This document shows, piece after piece, positions 44,476-53,722 of a stretch of 53,722 bases of DNA (position 1 is its first letter; each line of letters opens with the position of its first letter). The position numbers were made by a program, and so were the translations under genes. Under the pieces are notes generated by a model. That model saw nothing but the letters and a program-made list of their open reading frames with translations. It did no database searches and was not told the DNA's origin. The DNA is taken from assembly GCF_000213175.1 (NCBI RefSeq), contig NW_009799179.1:5179564-5233285 (forward strand), in the 5' to 3' direction. This DNA is from Neurospora tetrasperma FGSC 2508. Taxonomy: Eukaryota; Ascomycota; Sordariomycetes; Sordariales; Sordariaceae.

Positions 44476-47400
44476 GGTAGGCAATCGCAACTCGTTCTGT
44501 CGTCGAAGGATGTCTCCCTCTGGATGGTCAAAGGGGAAAGGAGGGGGTATTTGTTGGTTATATCGGTAGTCGGTATATGGGGGGGCAGTCAAATGGCAAG
44601 GCTACATGCGGTCTGGACCTTTATGTAATGCCGACCGCAATCTCGATTCTCGACTTGGAGTAGGCGACCGGTAGGCGACCGGTAGGGGTTCTCTAGTGTG
44701 TTGGGCGAGGTCGGGAAGGCCGGATGAACGCCCGATATGCGTAGGGAGATATTAGGCTCTGACCACCCGGCCTCAATTACTCTGTCGTCTCGAATGGATG
44801 GTTACTCAACGTGGTGTGCGTGAGTGAATCCGACTCGTTCGCTTCCCGTCTGGCGGTGCGAGTAGGCCGGGAGAAAAGTATTGAGGATTTGGGGACTTTG
44901 CCTAGTGAATGCGGATCTGATGACGAACGTCTGCCGCGGTTCAAGCAGTGAAAGAGAAGGAAGGTAGCAATCCAAGTGGGATGCTGGGTGCTTGGGGAGT
45001 GGATATTGCCAAAACGACTGTGGTGGCTGCAGCCCGTGTGCGCAGTACGGTAAAGCGCTGTGTGAAAAGTCCGAAAGGGGCGTTTAAATCCTTTCTTCAG
45101 AATCATATGCTTTGGACTAATGAACCAAAATCTGCATGACAACGAAGAGCTCGTGTTGTAGAAACTTTGTGTTTTTTTGGGGTTATGGCGAACGGATCGC
45201 GATCCGCCGAGTAGAACTAAAAGGGAAGGAACTAAGGAACCGGCTAGGTTGTTCGTTGTGCAGTCCAATACTGGTATGAATGTTAGCTCGAGACCTCGGG
45301 TCAACTTCCCCGTGGGTTTTCAAGCGGCGATTATGCTTTTTCCGAACTGAATTACACCGTATTGAATTTTGTGGATGCCGTCCGGATCTATATCCAGCCA
45401 TTCATTTAGTCCTTGACAGGTTGGCGACGATTCGGAAGACATTTCATTCAGTGTTCTACAAGCGAGTGCCTAGGTACCAAGTTAACAACAAACCAGTAGA
45501 ACTACCAGACAATACGTAGGTATCCACCTCTACATATCCGGTGAGGCGGAAAGAGAAACGGGATCATCCCCAACGCCCAACCTTCCAGAATCACGAGGGC
45601 GGTGTCCTTCTCAACAATCAGATCTAATTCTGTCTTGATGAGTTCGGCCTCTTCGTTGTCAGGGCAGCAGACAGGCACAAGACTGCATTTGCACCGGCTG
45701 TTCCCCGTCATCAACCCACGCGCACTTTACCGACTTGGTGCAAGTCTCTAGCGATACCCTGTAAGACGGCAATATAGTCATTTACCAGCCTGGTACCTCG
45801 GCGGTCTGCAACGAGCTAACACGGCTGGCCAATCCAACCGCACAAATTGGTGTCATTAGCGGTCACGGGGATGTTTGTTATGCTGGACTACCAGGTACCC
45901 TTCAAGTTCCCCTGATGTCCTGCTGACTGACACTGACACCGCGAGTTTGGAAATGGAACTTTGTTATATTCTCACCTTGTCAGTCTCGTTTGACTGACGT
46001 TATATATAGTGATCCAACGAGCCGTCAACAAGCGGTAGTCGTTGTGAAAAAAAGCAGTCGCTCGCTGAGTGTCCATTGTCTGTTCCCGGCGGTATTGCAG
46101 CCGTCTAATCTGAAGGTAGTGTAGCTGGATTGAGACATGCCGTGAACGTCAACTCTCGCTGTGTATCCCGGGTTTCCATCGGCTTACGGGTACACCTGGT
46201 GACACCAAACTGTACCCAAAGGGCGAGGCAAGATATATACACTATCTACAAAAGTGCGAGGCCTCTGGGGAAACCATGGTTTATCCAGCGCCTTTTTTCT
46301 TCGTCCCGCATACAGTACAAGGCAGAGCCTTACCCCAGCTGCCTGGAAGACGTGTAGTACCGAATGGGGTTATGGACGGCAATCCTAGCCTGAGCGTATT
46401 GCCCGGTGCTGAGGATCAGTACGTCCTTAGTCTTTGGGGGTGGGTGGTGATATTTGTTGGGAAATCCGGAGGCGTAACAGATCCATTTGATGAGTAGAGT
46501 CCTATCCCCAAGCAAAAATGGTGTGATGCTTTATACTTAGTTGCCTTCCAGCTAAAGGCAGGCTACAACATATGTATAAAGCAAGTAAGTATAGTGTATT
46601 AAGAGGTACCTTTCACGGCCAGATCGTCTTCACAACGGGATTCAGTTAAGATGGCAGGCTGATCCGGGGATCCGTCCGAGGCAACGACTTTGTATTGCAG
46701 TCTTGTGTAAGTCGCCACCCGGCTTACTTGCAGTGACGGGAACGGTAGGAAATCTCAGGATAGGTAAACAAGAAGAGTAAGCTGTCAGCAGACTCTCTTT
46801 GACCTTTGAAAAAACGAGAATATTATGGGTTAGATTGCGCAGCATCTTACAAGCATTCCACTCAAGCTGCTATGTATTCTCAAACTTGGGAAAGCCTAAA
46901 GCCTACAATCCTGCATCAGAGGCCAAGACAGTTCTTTCCCGATCGCATATTTAGCAGTTCTGGCTCAGGACGAGAGCTACCTTTTTGCGCCCATATGGAA
47001 CCCTCTGGGATATCACCCGAGCGTTTGCAAATTGAACAAAGACCCCTTCAATGATCTTGGTTTCACTTCCTGATCCAGACCCGATTAGGTTGTTCGCGAC
47101 TAACAAAAAGTGGTATCATGACAGAACGGCAAGGCGGTGTTTCCGCGTGGCATATTAGATATATCTTGTCCACCATCTAAAGCGAAAAGAGGACTGTCGT
47201 ACACGTAACATCCCGCGAGCATTCGGGTAAATCCTTCTCTCCCGCTTCCACACACCAGTCCCTCTTCAAGCGAGCAATATCGACTGGGCAAGCTGGGGAA
47301 TAATAGCGGGGAAGATGAGCAGGCGGCTGGCGGGGTTGGGATAGGCGCATCATCGCGAACTTCCATTCCATCATGGGCTTTCGGTTGCGGGGATCCTGGA

Positions 47401-48406
47401 GGGCGGGGGAGCATCAAAAACTGTGAAGGATCGGAGTTAGGAGGCAAGTAGAAATGCTGGCGATTGTCTGGAGTTACCGTCCCTTGGTCTGATCGGCTTT
47501 GAGGTCAAGTGGAAATGCGCCGCATGGCCTGATGTCTACGATGTTTCAGCATGTACCAGCCCATGGACTGTTAAGAGTTCCCGCAGATACTGATGTATTA
47601 CACTAACAGACATATATCCACTTCCCCAGAGACAATGCAGGGGACGTCAGGATGTGGATACCCACTGCGAAAGAGAAAATCCTTTTTGCAGGGAAAGCAC
47701 AGCCGGACAGCCTGCTCTGCTGCTGCTGCTGCCGCTATCACCGTCCGCCCGCCGAGCGCTGTGAGGTGGCTCATGATGCCCCCGGGCCCCTCACGCCGCT
47801 GTGACTTGTCGCTTGTCAAACTTTCCACTTCCGAGATGTCCATCTTTTGCACCCACCTCCACCTCTTTCCAGCTTGGTTTCCACTCTGTATGCAACGCCC
47901 CGGGCTCCCATCAAGACGGAGTCTTTGACAACTCGCAACCACCTGGCCCAGAGTGCCATAACACTGATTTTCCTGCCGCTGCCCTGTCGTGGGCTTCAGT
48001 CTCCAGCTTGGACACATTTCACTTCACTCCAGTTCTTTTGCACGCCAGCTCTACGCAGTCGACGGATGACAGGAGGGAGTCTGTGGAAGTCTTCTCAGTA
48101 CACATTCTTATTTTCTCTTTTTGTACAAAGATACACGAGTATCTTCTTGCCTATCCTTAAACCCCTTTTTGGTGTTATTTTTTTCTTTTCGTTGACCGGA
48201 ATTGGGTCCGTCGCCCGTCGCGAAACCACGACAACCGAATTTCCTTTATTCTCTCCTCCACCACGATTCAAACTCCTGCTGTCGCCAACGTCATCGCGCC
48301 CTCTCGGGCTTCGCATCTTCGCTCGAGACCTTGAGACTTACCCATCTCGGCCCGACCCTTCGGAATATCGACATCAAGCTGGCCTATTCGCACTTATCGT
48401 AGCGCT
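44476..48406. promoter_or_regulatory. 3.9-kb divergent intergenic region, lipin / FN3 gene
   Basis: It separates the lipin start (-) from the FN3 protein start (+). The last 600 bp (about 47800-48406) are CT-rich with TTTTCTTTTCG-type words, typical of a leader. A TATATATAG at 46001-46009 could be a TATA element, but nothing recognisable follows. No exon chain, tRNA or 5S gene was found. The many short frames lack family resemblance. Confidence 0.45.
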
Positions 48407-51400
48407 ATGTTATGGACCTCATGGCCATCGCTGGTGACCACGGTTCTCATCTCCTCGGCCGTCATTGCTTGGTGGTTCACGGAGTCTAAGACCACGGCTC
48501 TCAACCTGGTGGCAGCCGGTAGTCTCTTTGCGTCTTGCTGGGCCGTTGCTCCGGACCGCGTTCGCGTGCTTGCGACGTCTTTATACGCTTCTGCGCTCAA
48601 CACCATTACGACGGCTCGCATCGATCTTTGGGTTTTCAGGCATGCCAGCATGCTGCTGACGGGTGGAGCTGTCTTTTGGTAAGTTGGACCCGCACCTGTC
48701 ATCCCATCACGACGTCGCCTCGTTTGATTCGGTCCAGGCTGTGAGCTAACTGCGTGCGCATGCGCTTGTAGGTTGGTGCAGCGGGCATGGCAGACGCTAT
48801 GGAAACCAGTTCCCGAACTGATAAGCATCCTCGGCGTGGATGTGCCAGATCCTCCAGAGGTTTCGCTTGCCGGTATTAAACCTAACTCGGCGACAGTCAA
48901 CTGGACGCGCGCACCGCCCAATCGCTCTTTCCAGAAGTTCCTCATTCAAGTCAACGGGGTAGTTGGTGAGTAGGCGCCTGGACAAATTCCTTTGGAACTC
49001 GGTGGCAACCAGTCCGCCACGCAAAAGGCAAAACCCTAACATATTCATATAGTGGGGGATGTTCCGGCAAACCAAGATCCCGCAATAGTCGTCAGCGGTC
49101 TCAAGCCAGATCACTTTTATAATGTTCGCGTCATTGCTGTTGGATCCAACAACTTCCAGGCCGGCAGTCGGGTGGTACGCTTACGCACCTTCGCTCAAGA
49201 CGGACGACCCCAGCTCGGTAATGCCCGGTTGCCCTCCAGCTTTACGATCGAAGAACCCAGCCGCATGAAACAATCTGAACCGTTGGATGAGAATGCATCT
49301 TCACGACCTCCCATTCTTGCATTGGAGACCGCAACAGCTCTGGAAGGTGGTGCTTCCTCGACCCGGGATGGAATTTCTGCTGCTGCCGCGGGGCCTCGCC
49401 GCAATACGGTTACCAGGCGTCACTCGCCGTCGACAGCCAGCCTTGATCAGCCTCTGGTACGGGAAGAAGCTGCGGAGGATCCCACACAGACGCTGCCAGA
49501 GTTAACACAACGATTCGAAAGCATCAGGAAAGAGACAGAAGAGGTGACACAGCTGATGACCAAGGAGGAAGATGACATCAAACGCCTGTTGAACGAGTTA
49601 GAGGCTGAAAAGCAGGAGAAGAGAAGAGAGCAGAAGAAAAAGGAGGAACAGACTGAAAAGCTGAGGAGAGATGTCAACCTTACTGATCGGGTGATGCGTA
49701 ATGCCCTCTCCCGGAAAGCCCACAAGGAGAAGGCTTATAAAGAAAAGCAAAACGAACGCTCCAAGTTTCACGACGACATCGCCAAATGGGAAGAGGACAT
49801 TGAGGATATGCGCAAGGGGAGGGAAGGGTTCGAGCAGGAAACCAAACAGCTACAAAAAAGTCACGATCAAGAGGTGGAGCGACTGCGTGACGCTAACAGT
49901 GACCTTCAGGCGTCCTGCGTCGGTTTAGAAGCAGAGTTGAAAGAGCTCAGGGAGCAAGTTCGGGCTCTAGAAGAAGCTCGCAAGAAGCTTCCTGGTGGCG
50001 AGGAAGACGCGGAATGGCGTGAGAAAGAGGCCGAGCTCAGGAGAAACTGGCATCGGCGCCATAGAGAACTCCAGGAGACTATGAACTTCGAGAACAGGAC
50101 TACTCGGCGACTTGATGATCATCTTCGCTCCCTGACGATGCAGATACAGCAAATCCCTCCCACCCCTTTCGGTCTTTACAGCCAGGCAAACACTTCGGGC
50201 TTGGAATTTGAGAGCGGAGCACTTGGCCAGACCAAGAGACGAAGCAGAACGACCAGCTCACTTGCCAATGTGTCGGTACCGTCTCCGTTACCAACATATT
50301 CCCAGCTTGATCCGACTGTACCTGTTAATGGCGGCTATGCCAGCGTGAGATCGGCAAATGCGCCCCCCGGGTTTGCCCAAGGACCGTTCATGATGGGCCT
50401 TTCGGCGGACATGCAGTCGCGTCACGACGAAAACTCCAGAGCCACCTCTGCTCCTCTCAGTCCATCCGCTACGGCCTTGCTTCCTTCGAACATCTTGGAC
50501 GACTTAGACGACGACGAGCCGAGCCCGGCAGCCAGATACGCACATGATAACTTTGTTTCACAGTCAGGCAACTCTCTGGACAACGAGCCGCAATCGCCTA
50601 CATCTTCAGGGGAATCTCCCAGCTTGGTAGGTAGCCCTCATGGATCGTCTCTGAACTTGGCCTTTCCTGCCCTTTCTGGGGATCACCCCGATCCCCGGTC
50701 GTTGAACGCAACAACCGGAATAGGGTCGCCCAACAGAGCGGTGGGTTCAGAGCGCAAGATAGGCAGCCTCTTCACTTTCCCAAGGACCAGGGCTGCAAAG
50801 GTCATGGAGACCGAGGGGCCAATGCTCGGGAGCCTCAAAAATGGACAGAGCCAGTCTTTCCCTCGCCAGACGGACGAAAACGACGCGTTGGCCAAAAGTC
50901 GACGTATCAGTCTCTCGAGCACATGGACCGTGTTCCACCGACATTCGGCTACCCCTGAAGTACTTGATGGCCCATCCCCCGCTTCGCGCATGTTTTCGAC
51001 ACGCAGCTTCAACCCCTTTGCGAGCTCTTCAAGGCCGGCTGCTGGGATCTTTGCTGAACGTGACCCTAGTAGTCCTCGACCTGCTAGTATCGCGTCGAAC
51101 GAGTTCCCACGGCCTTCGACGGAATCCGGGTCGATTTGGGGCCCACCCCTCGCTTCGGACGGAGCAGGACTTGTCAAAACCAGCCGAATCTGGGCGCAAG
51201 ACGCACCGTGGTCTCGGACTCCATCTCGCCGGCCGTCCCTGCATGGGTCGCCGTCTGCGCTGAAAACGACGTTAGCCTCTGCCGACGACGAGATTCTGGA
51301 CGAAGGACCACTGCCCAATGTTCATGAGGTTGGTGTTATTGGCAGACCTCCGCCACAACATGCGTCCAAGGACAAGGATAAAGCCATTGGACGTTTGAAC

Positions 51401-52132
51401 CCCAACGCTCCAGCCTTCAGCATAGGGTCATTGTTCAAGAAGGAGAAGGAAAAGGATGGGGCAAAGAAAGCTAAGGACAAAGGGAAAGACAAGACTACCA
51501 AGAACAAGGAACCAGGTAGTGCATCCCCGAGCCACGTGACTCCGATTGTAGCCTCAATAGAGATGTTGCTGGAATCTCCTACGGAGTCCCGTAAGTCTCG
51601 CGATGGGATGTTGCTGGAGCCTACGCGGACGTCAGTCTCGATGACGGAATCTCACGAATCTCTTTCCCTCGAACACTCTTTCTCAAACACCCCCTCGGAG
51701 GCACTGAGCACTGGCCTGTCAGGCAGCTTCAAGGAGGACAACGTAGTCCGCAAGCTGTTTCGTAAGGGAAGCTCGGGCAAGTTCAGCCTTGCGGGCCGTT
51801 CGGGGGGTGGTCTCTTCAAGAAGGGACCCGGAAGTACGGCCAGTGCTTCGGATAGAGGCGTTTCGATTGGTGATCGGTCGAGTATGGATAACCTCGAAGA
51901 TCTCGGCGAGGACGCGCTGGGCCCAGCATTCTTGGCCCGCAGCTATGAAAGTGTCACCAGTAGTCCGAACGTTGGTCCGTCGGCCTCAGCCAGCAACGTC
52001 AAGGACAAGTCTGCAAAGGAGAATAAAACTCCTGGCGTGAGCTGGCTTAACTTTGGCAAGAAGGGAAAGAAGGAAAGGGGGAGCGTGGAGCTGGAAAGGG
52101 AGAGGACTCAGGTCATGAAGCCAGAGGTGTAG
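48407..52132 (+). CDS. Membrane-anchored fibronectin type III / coiled-coil protein
   Basis: Three exons, 48407-48678, 48772-48965 and 49053-52132, give 1181 aa. Introns use GTAAGT...TGTAG (GCTAAC branch) and GTGAGT...TATAG. Residues 1-95 hold two or three hydrophobic segments (SLVTTVLISSAVIAWWF, ALNLVAAGSLFASCWAV, SMLLTGGAVFWLV), so the N-terminus is membrane-embedded. An FN3 domain spans about 115-205 (DPPEVSLAGIKPNSATVNW, then VVSGLKPDHFYNVRVIAVG). A long charged coiled coil covers about 300-515 (EAEKQEKRREQKKKEEQTEK and similar). The rest is Ser/Pro-rich and disordered with basic Lys-rich patches (FKKEKEKDGAKKAKDKGKDK) and repeated GSLF, FRKGSSGKFS and LNFGKKGKKE motifs. I recognise the architecture as a conserved filamentous-fungal type but know no assigned function. 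A scaffold or tether is an inference only. Confidence 0.82.
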
Positions 52133-52897
52133 AAGCCAGCGGCTCAGGACGGTGATGAGATCGAGGACAAGAATGGCTGAAAGGTCGTTATTGTTCATGT
52201 GCGTCGTCTGTATATGCCGGGGTTGTGTCTTCCCCATCATGTTGTTGACCCCGTGGAAAGATCAAGCGTATCCAAAAGGCTGTCTGTCTATACTACTGGC
52301 CGTCATTGAAGCGGAGAAAATACTTGAAAAAAAGAAAAGTCTTGTCTGTATTACCAAATTGCCACAACATATAAATTACAGAGTAATTGAAGCTCTCCTG
52401 GACCAAAGTAAACGGAGAGTTTGAGTTTAGTACACACCACAGCTGATCCAGTTGTAGTGTAGCACGATGCACCGGGCGGAATGGGCGGATTCCACTGCAC
52501 GGATGGCTTGGCATCGCACCATTTGCGGGTGCCTGGTGGGGTTCAGATCCTGAAGCTCAGAAAGGTACTTCCGCTTTGTAGTTCGTAGTCCGCCGCGGCA
52601 AGTAAGTACTGTGTAGTTCTAGTCCTTCATCATCTTGACGGCTGGTAAACAGCAGCATCACCAAGCTGCATCCGACAGAGCCTTTCACCACACGACCTGC
52701 CGTTGTGTCCAACTCGAATCCCAGGCTACGCTTTAAAGAATAGGTCATAGTCGTCCCTTCGAGATCCCGTCCCGTCCAAGCCAATCGATCCGAGAGAGCT
52801 CGCCATCCTAGGTATTCGGACTCGAATCTTCTTCCTCCACCCTCGACGACAACCATTTCCAACAAAACCACCACTTGCCGTCGCTTAAAAGATCACC
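52133..52897. promoter_or_regulatory. FN3 gene 3' region and cmc1 promoter
   Basis: 765 bp between two plus-strand genes. It holds the 3' end of the upstream gene and the promoter and leader of CMC1, whose ATG at 52898 has the context ATCACCATGG. No other feature is seen. Confidence 0.5.
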
Positions 52898-53697
52898 ATG
52901 GGCGGCGATGTTCCATCAACATTCGGGAGTGCCAGCAGCAGCAGCAGCAGTAATGGTCAAACAGACAAGCAAGTAGAGCGCTTGCCGATGCCCTCCAGGA
53001 ACCCTCTGCCTCTCTCGGCGTCACAGGAGGCCCAAGTCCGAGACATCTTTTACGCCAGGGTCAGAAGGCAATGTACTGAGGAAATCAAGGGTTGGTTCTG
53101 TTCCTTGAATTTTGCGTTTCTATCCCCGTGTGATTCCTTTTGTTTAGTTCTTTTTTTTTTTCATCTCCCGCCCCGTCGGCGGTAGCTGGTAGCTACTCCT
53201 CACCACCAAGCTCCTCAACCCTTTCGCCTTTTTTTTTTTCTTCTTCCACTCCTCTCTAGCACTCAATAGTTAACCACCTGTCTTTCACAGCCTTCGCCGA
53301 ATGCGCCCTAGGCCGCACCTTCTCCGTCCCCTTCGCCTGCCGTGCACCCCACCGGGTCATGAACAACTGCATGAAGTTGCACGCCACGCCCGCCGAGCAG
53401 GACGCCGCGCGCGAGGAGTGGTTTGCTTTACGTATGGAGCGCGCCCGGGAGCGCGAGCGCAAAGCCAGGCGCAAGGCCGAGCAAGAGGCCTTTTTGCGCG
53501 AGTGGTGGGGTTTACCCGAGAAGGACCGCGAGGAGGCGCGCAGGGAGCTCGAGAAGTTAAATCAGAAGGAGAGAGTGGGTGGGTATGTGGGGAACAATCG
53601 CCTGAGAAATGCTAATGAGGCGGCGGCGAAGAAGAGTAAGTTGTTGGAGCAGGCGAGGCTGGAGAGAGATGGGATTGATCGGGATTTGCATACGTGA
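52898..53697 (+). CDS. cmc1: COX assembly mitochondrial protein CMC1 (twin CX9C)
   Basis: Two exons, 52898-53090 and 53291-53697, join through a GTTGGT donor and TTCACAG acceptor to 199 aa. CMC1 is an intermembrane-space protein of cytochrome oxidase biogenesis, linked to copper delivery and COX1 stability, and is oxidatively folded by the Mia40 pathway. Two CX9C motifs are visible: C-TEEIKAFAE-C, created by the splice, and C-RAPHRVMNN-C, spaced as in a CHCH hairpin. Before them the conserved RNPLPLSASQEAQVRDIFYA passage occurs. After them comes a long charged helix rich in Arg/Glu (ARERERKARRKAEQEAFLRE) ending RDGIDRDLHT, longer than in yeast Cmc1. A Ser run of 9 near residue 16 is disordered. 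No cleavable presequence is evident, as expected for Mia40 substrates. Confidence 0.94.
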
Positions 53698-53722
53698 GGG
53701 GGGCTTTGGGGGGAGAACAGGG

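Noticed and set aside
46001-46009. TATATATAG as the promoter of an unannotated gene
   Set aside because: No coherent open frame, 5S or tRNA sequence follows it, so it stays a bare motif.

Overview
The window reads as nuclear DNA of a filamentous ascomycete, most likely a Neurospora or close Sordariales relative. The genes are split by short introns (about 60-230 nt) with fungal donors (GTAAGT, GTATGT, GTACGT) and CTGAC/CTAAC branch sites. The trifunctional histidine protein splices to exactly 870 codons, and it lies beside a lysophospholipase gene, which is the his-3/lpl arrangement I know from Neurospora crassa. Fourteen protein-coding genes are supported. I found no rRNA, tRNA, CRISPR array or recognisable transposon.

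Layout. (1) 1-5.9 kb: last exon of a Prx5-type peroxiredoxin (+), ribosomal protein eL24 (-), tRNA adenosine deaminase TAD1 (+) and NAC beta subunit (-). (2) 6.7-17.3 kb, all minus strand: complex III assembly factor CBP4, an FBXO9/Hrt3-type F-box protein, a CDF zinc transporter, and an ATP-grasp-like protein whose frame is interrupted by a single TAG. (3) 17.3-25.2 kb: about 7.9 kb without a recognisable gene, ending in a pyrimidine-rich leader. (4) 25.2-31 kb: a gene joining a half zinc-cluster motif to a degenerate caspase-like domain (+), then lysophospholipase (-). (5) 31-36.3 kb: the lpl/his-3 interval, with a 931-base assembly gap whose two flanks carry the same 0.8-kb sequence. (6) 36.3-44.5 kb: his-3 (-), TAF9 (+) and lipin/phosphatidate phosphatase (-). 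(7) 44.5-53.7 kb: a 3.9-kb intergenic region, a large membrane-anchored FN3/coiled-coil protein (+) and the twin CX9C protein CMC1 (+).

The genes are mostly housekeeping and form no cluster or operon. Loose themes are translation (eL24, NAC beta, TAD1), respiratory-chain assembly (CBP4, CMC1) and lipid metabolism (lipin, lysophospholipase).

The most interesting signals are four. One is the in-frame TAG inside the ATP-grasp domain, a candidate for sexual-stage A-to-I editing of UAG to UGG. The second is a possible one-nucleotide exon in the NAC beta gene. The third is the zinc-cluster/pseudo-caspase protein that has lost its catalytic Cys. The fourth is the gap with duplicated flanks in the interval expected to hold the cog recombination hotspot.

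Limits: all exon joins were made by eye from splice signals and frame, and homology calls rest on remembered family motifs, with no database search.
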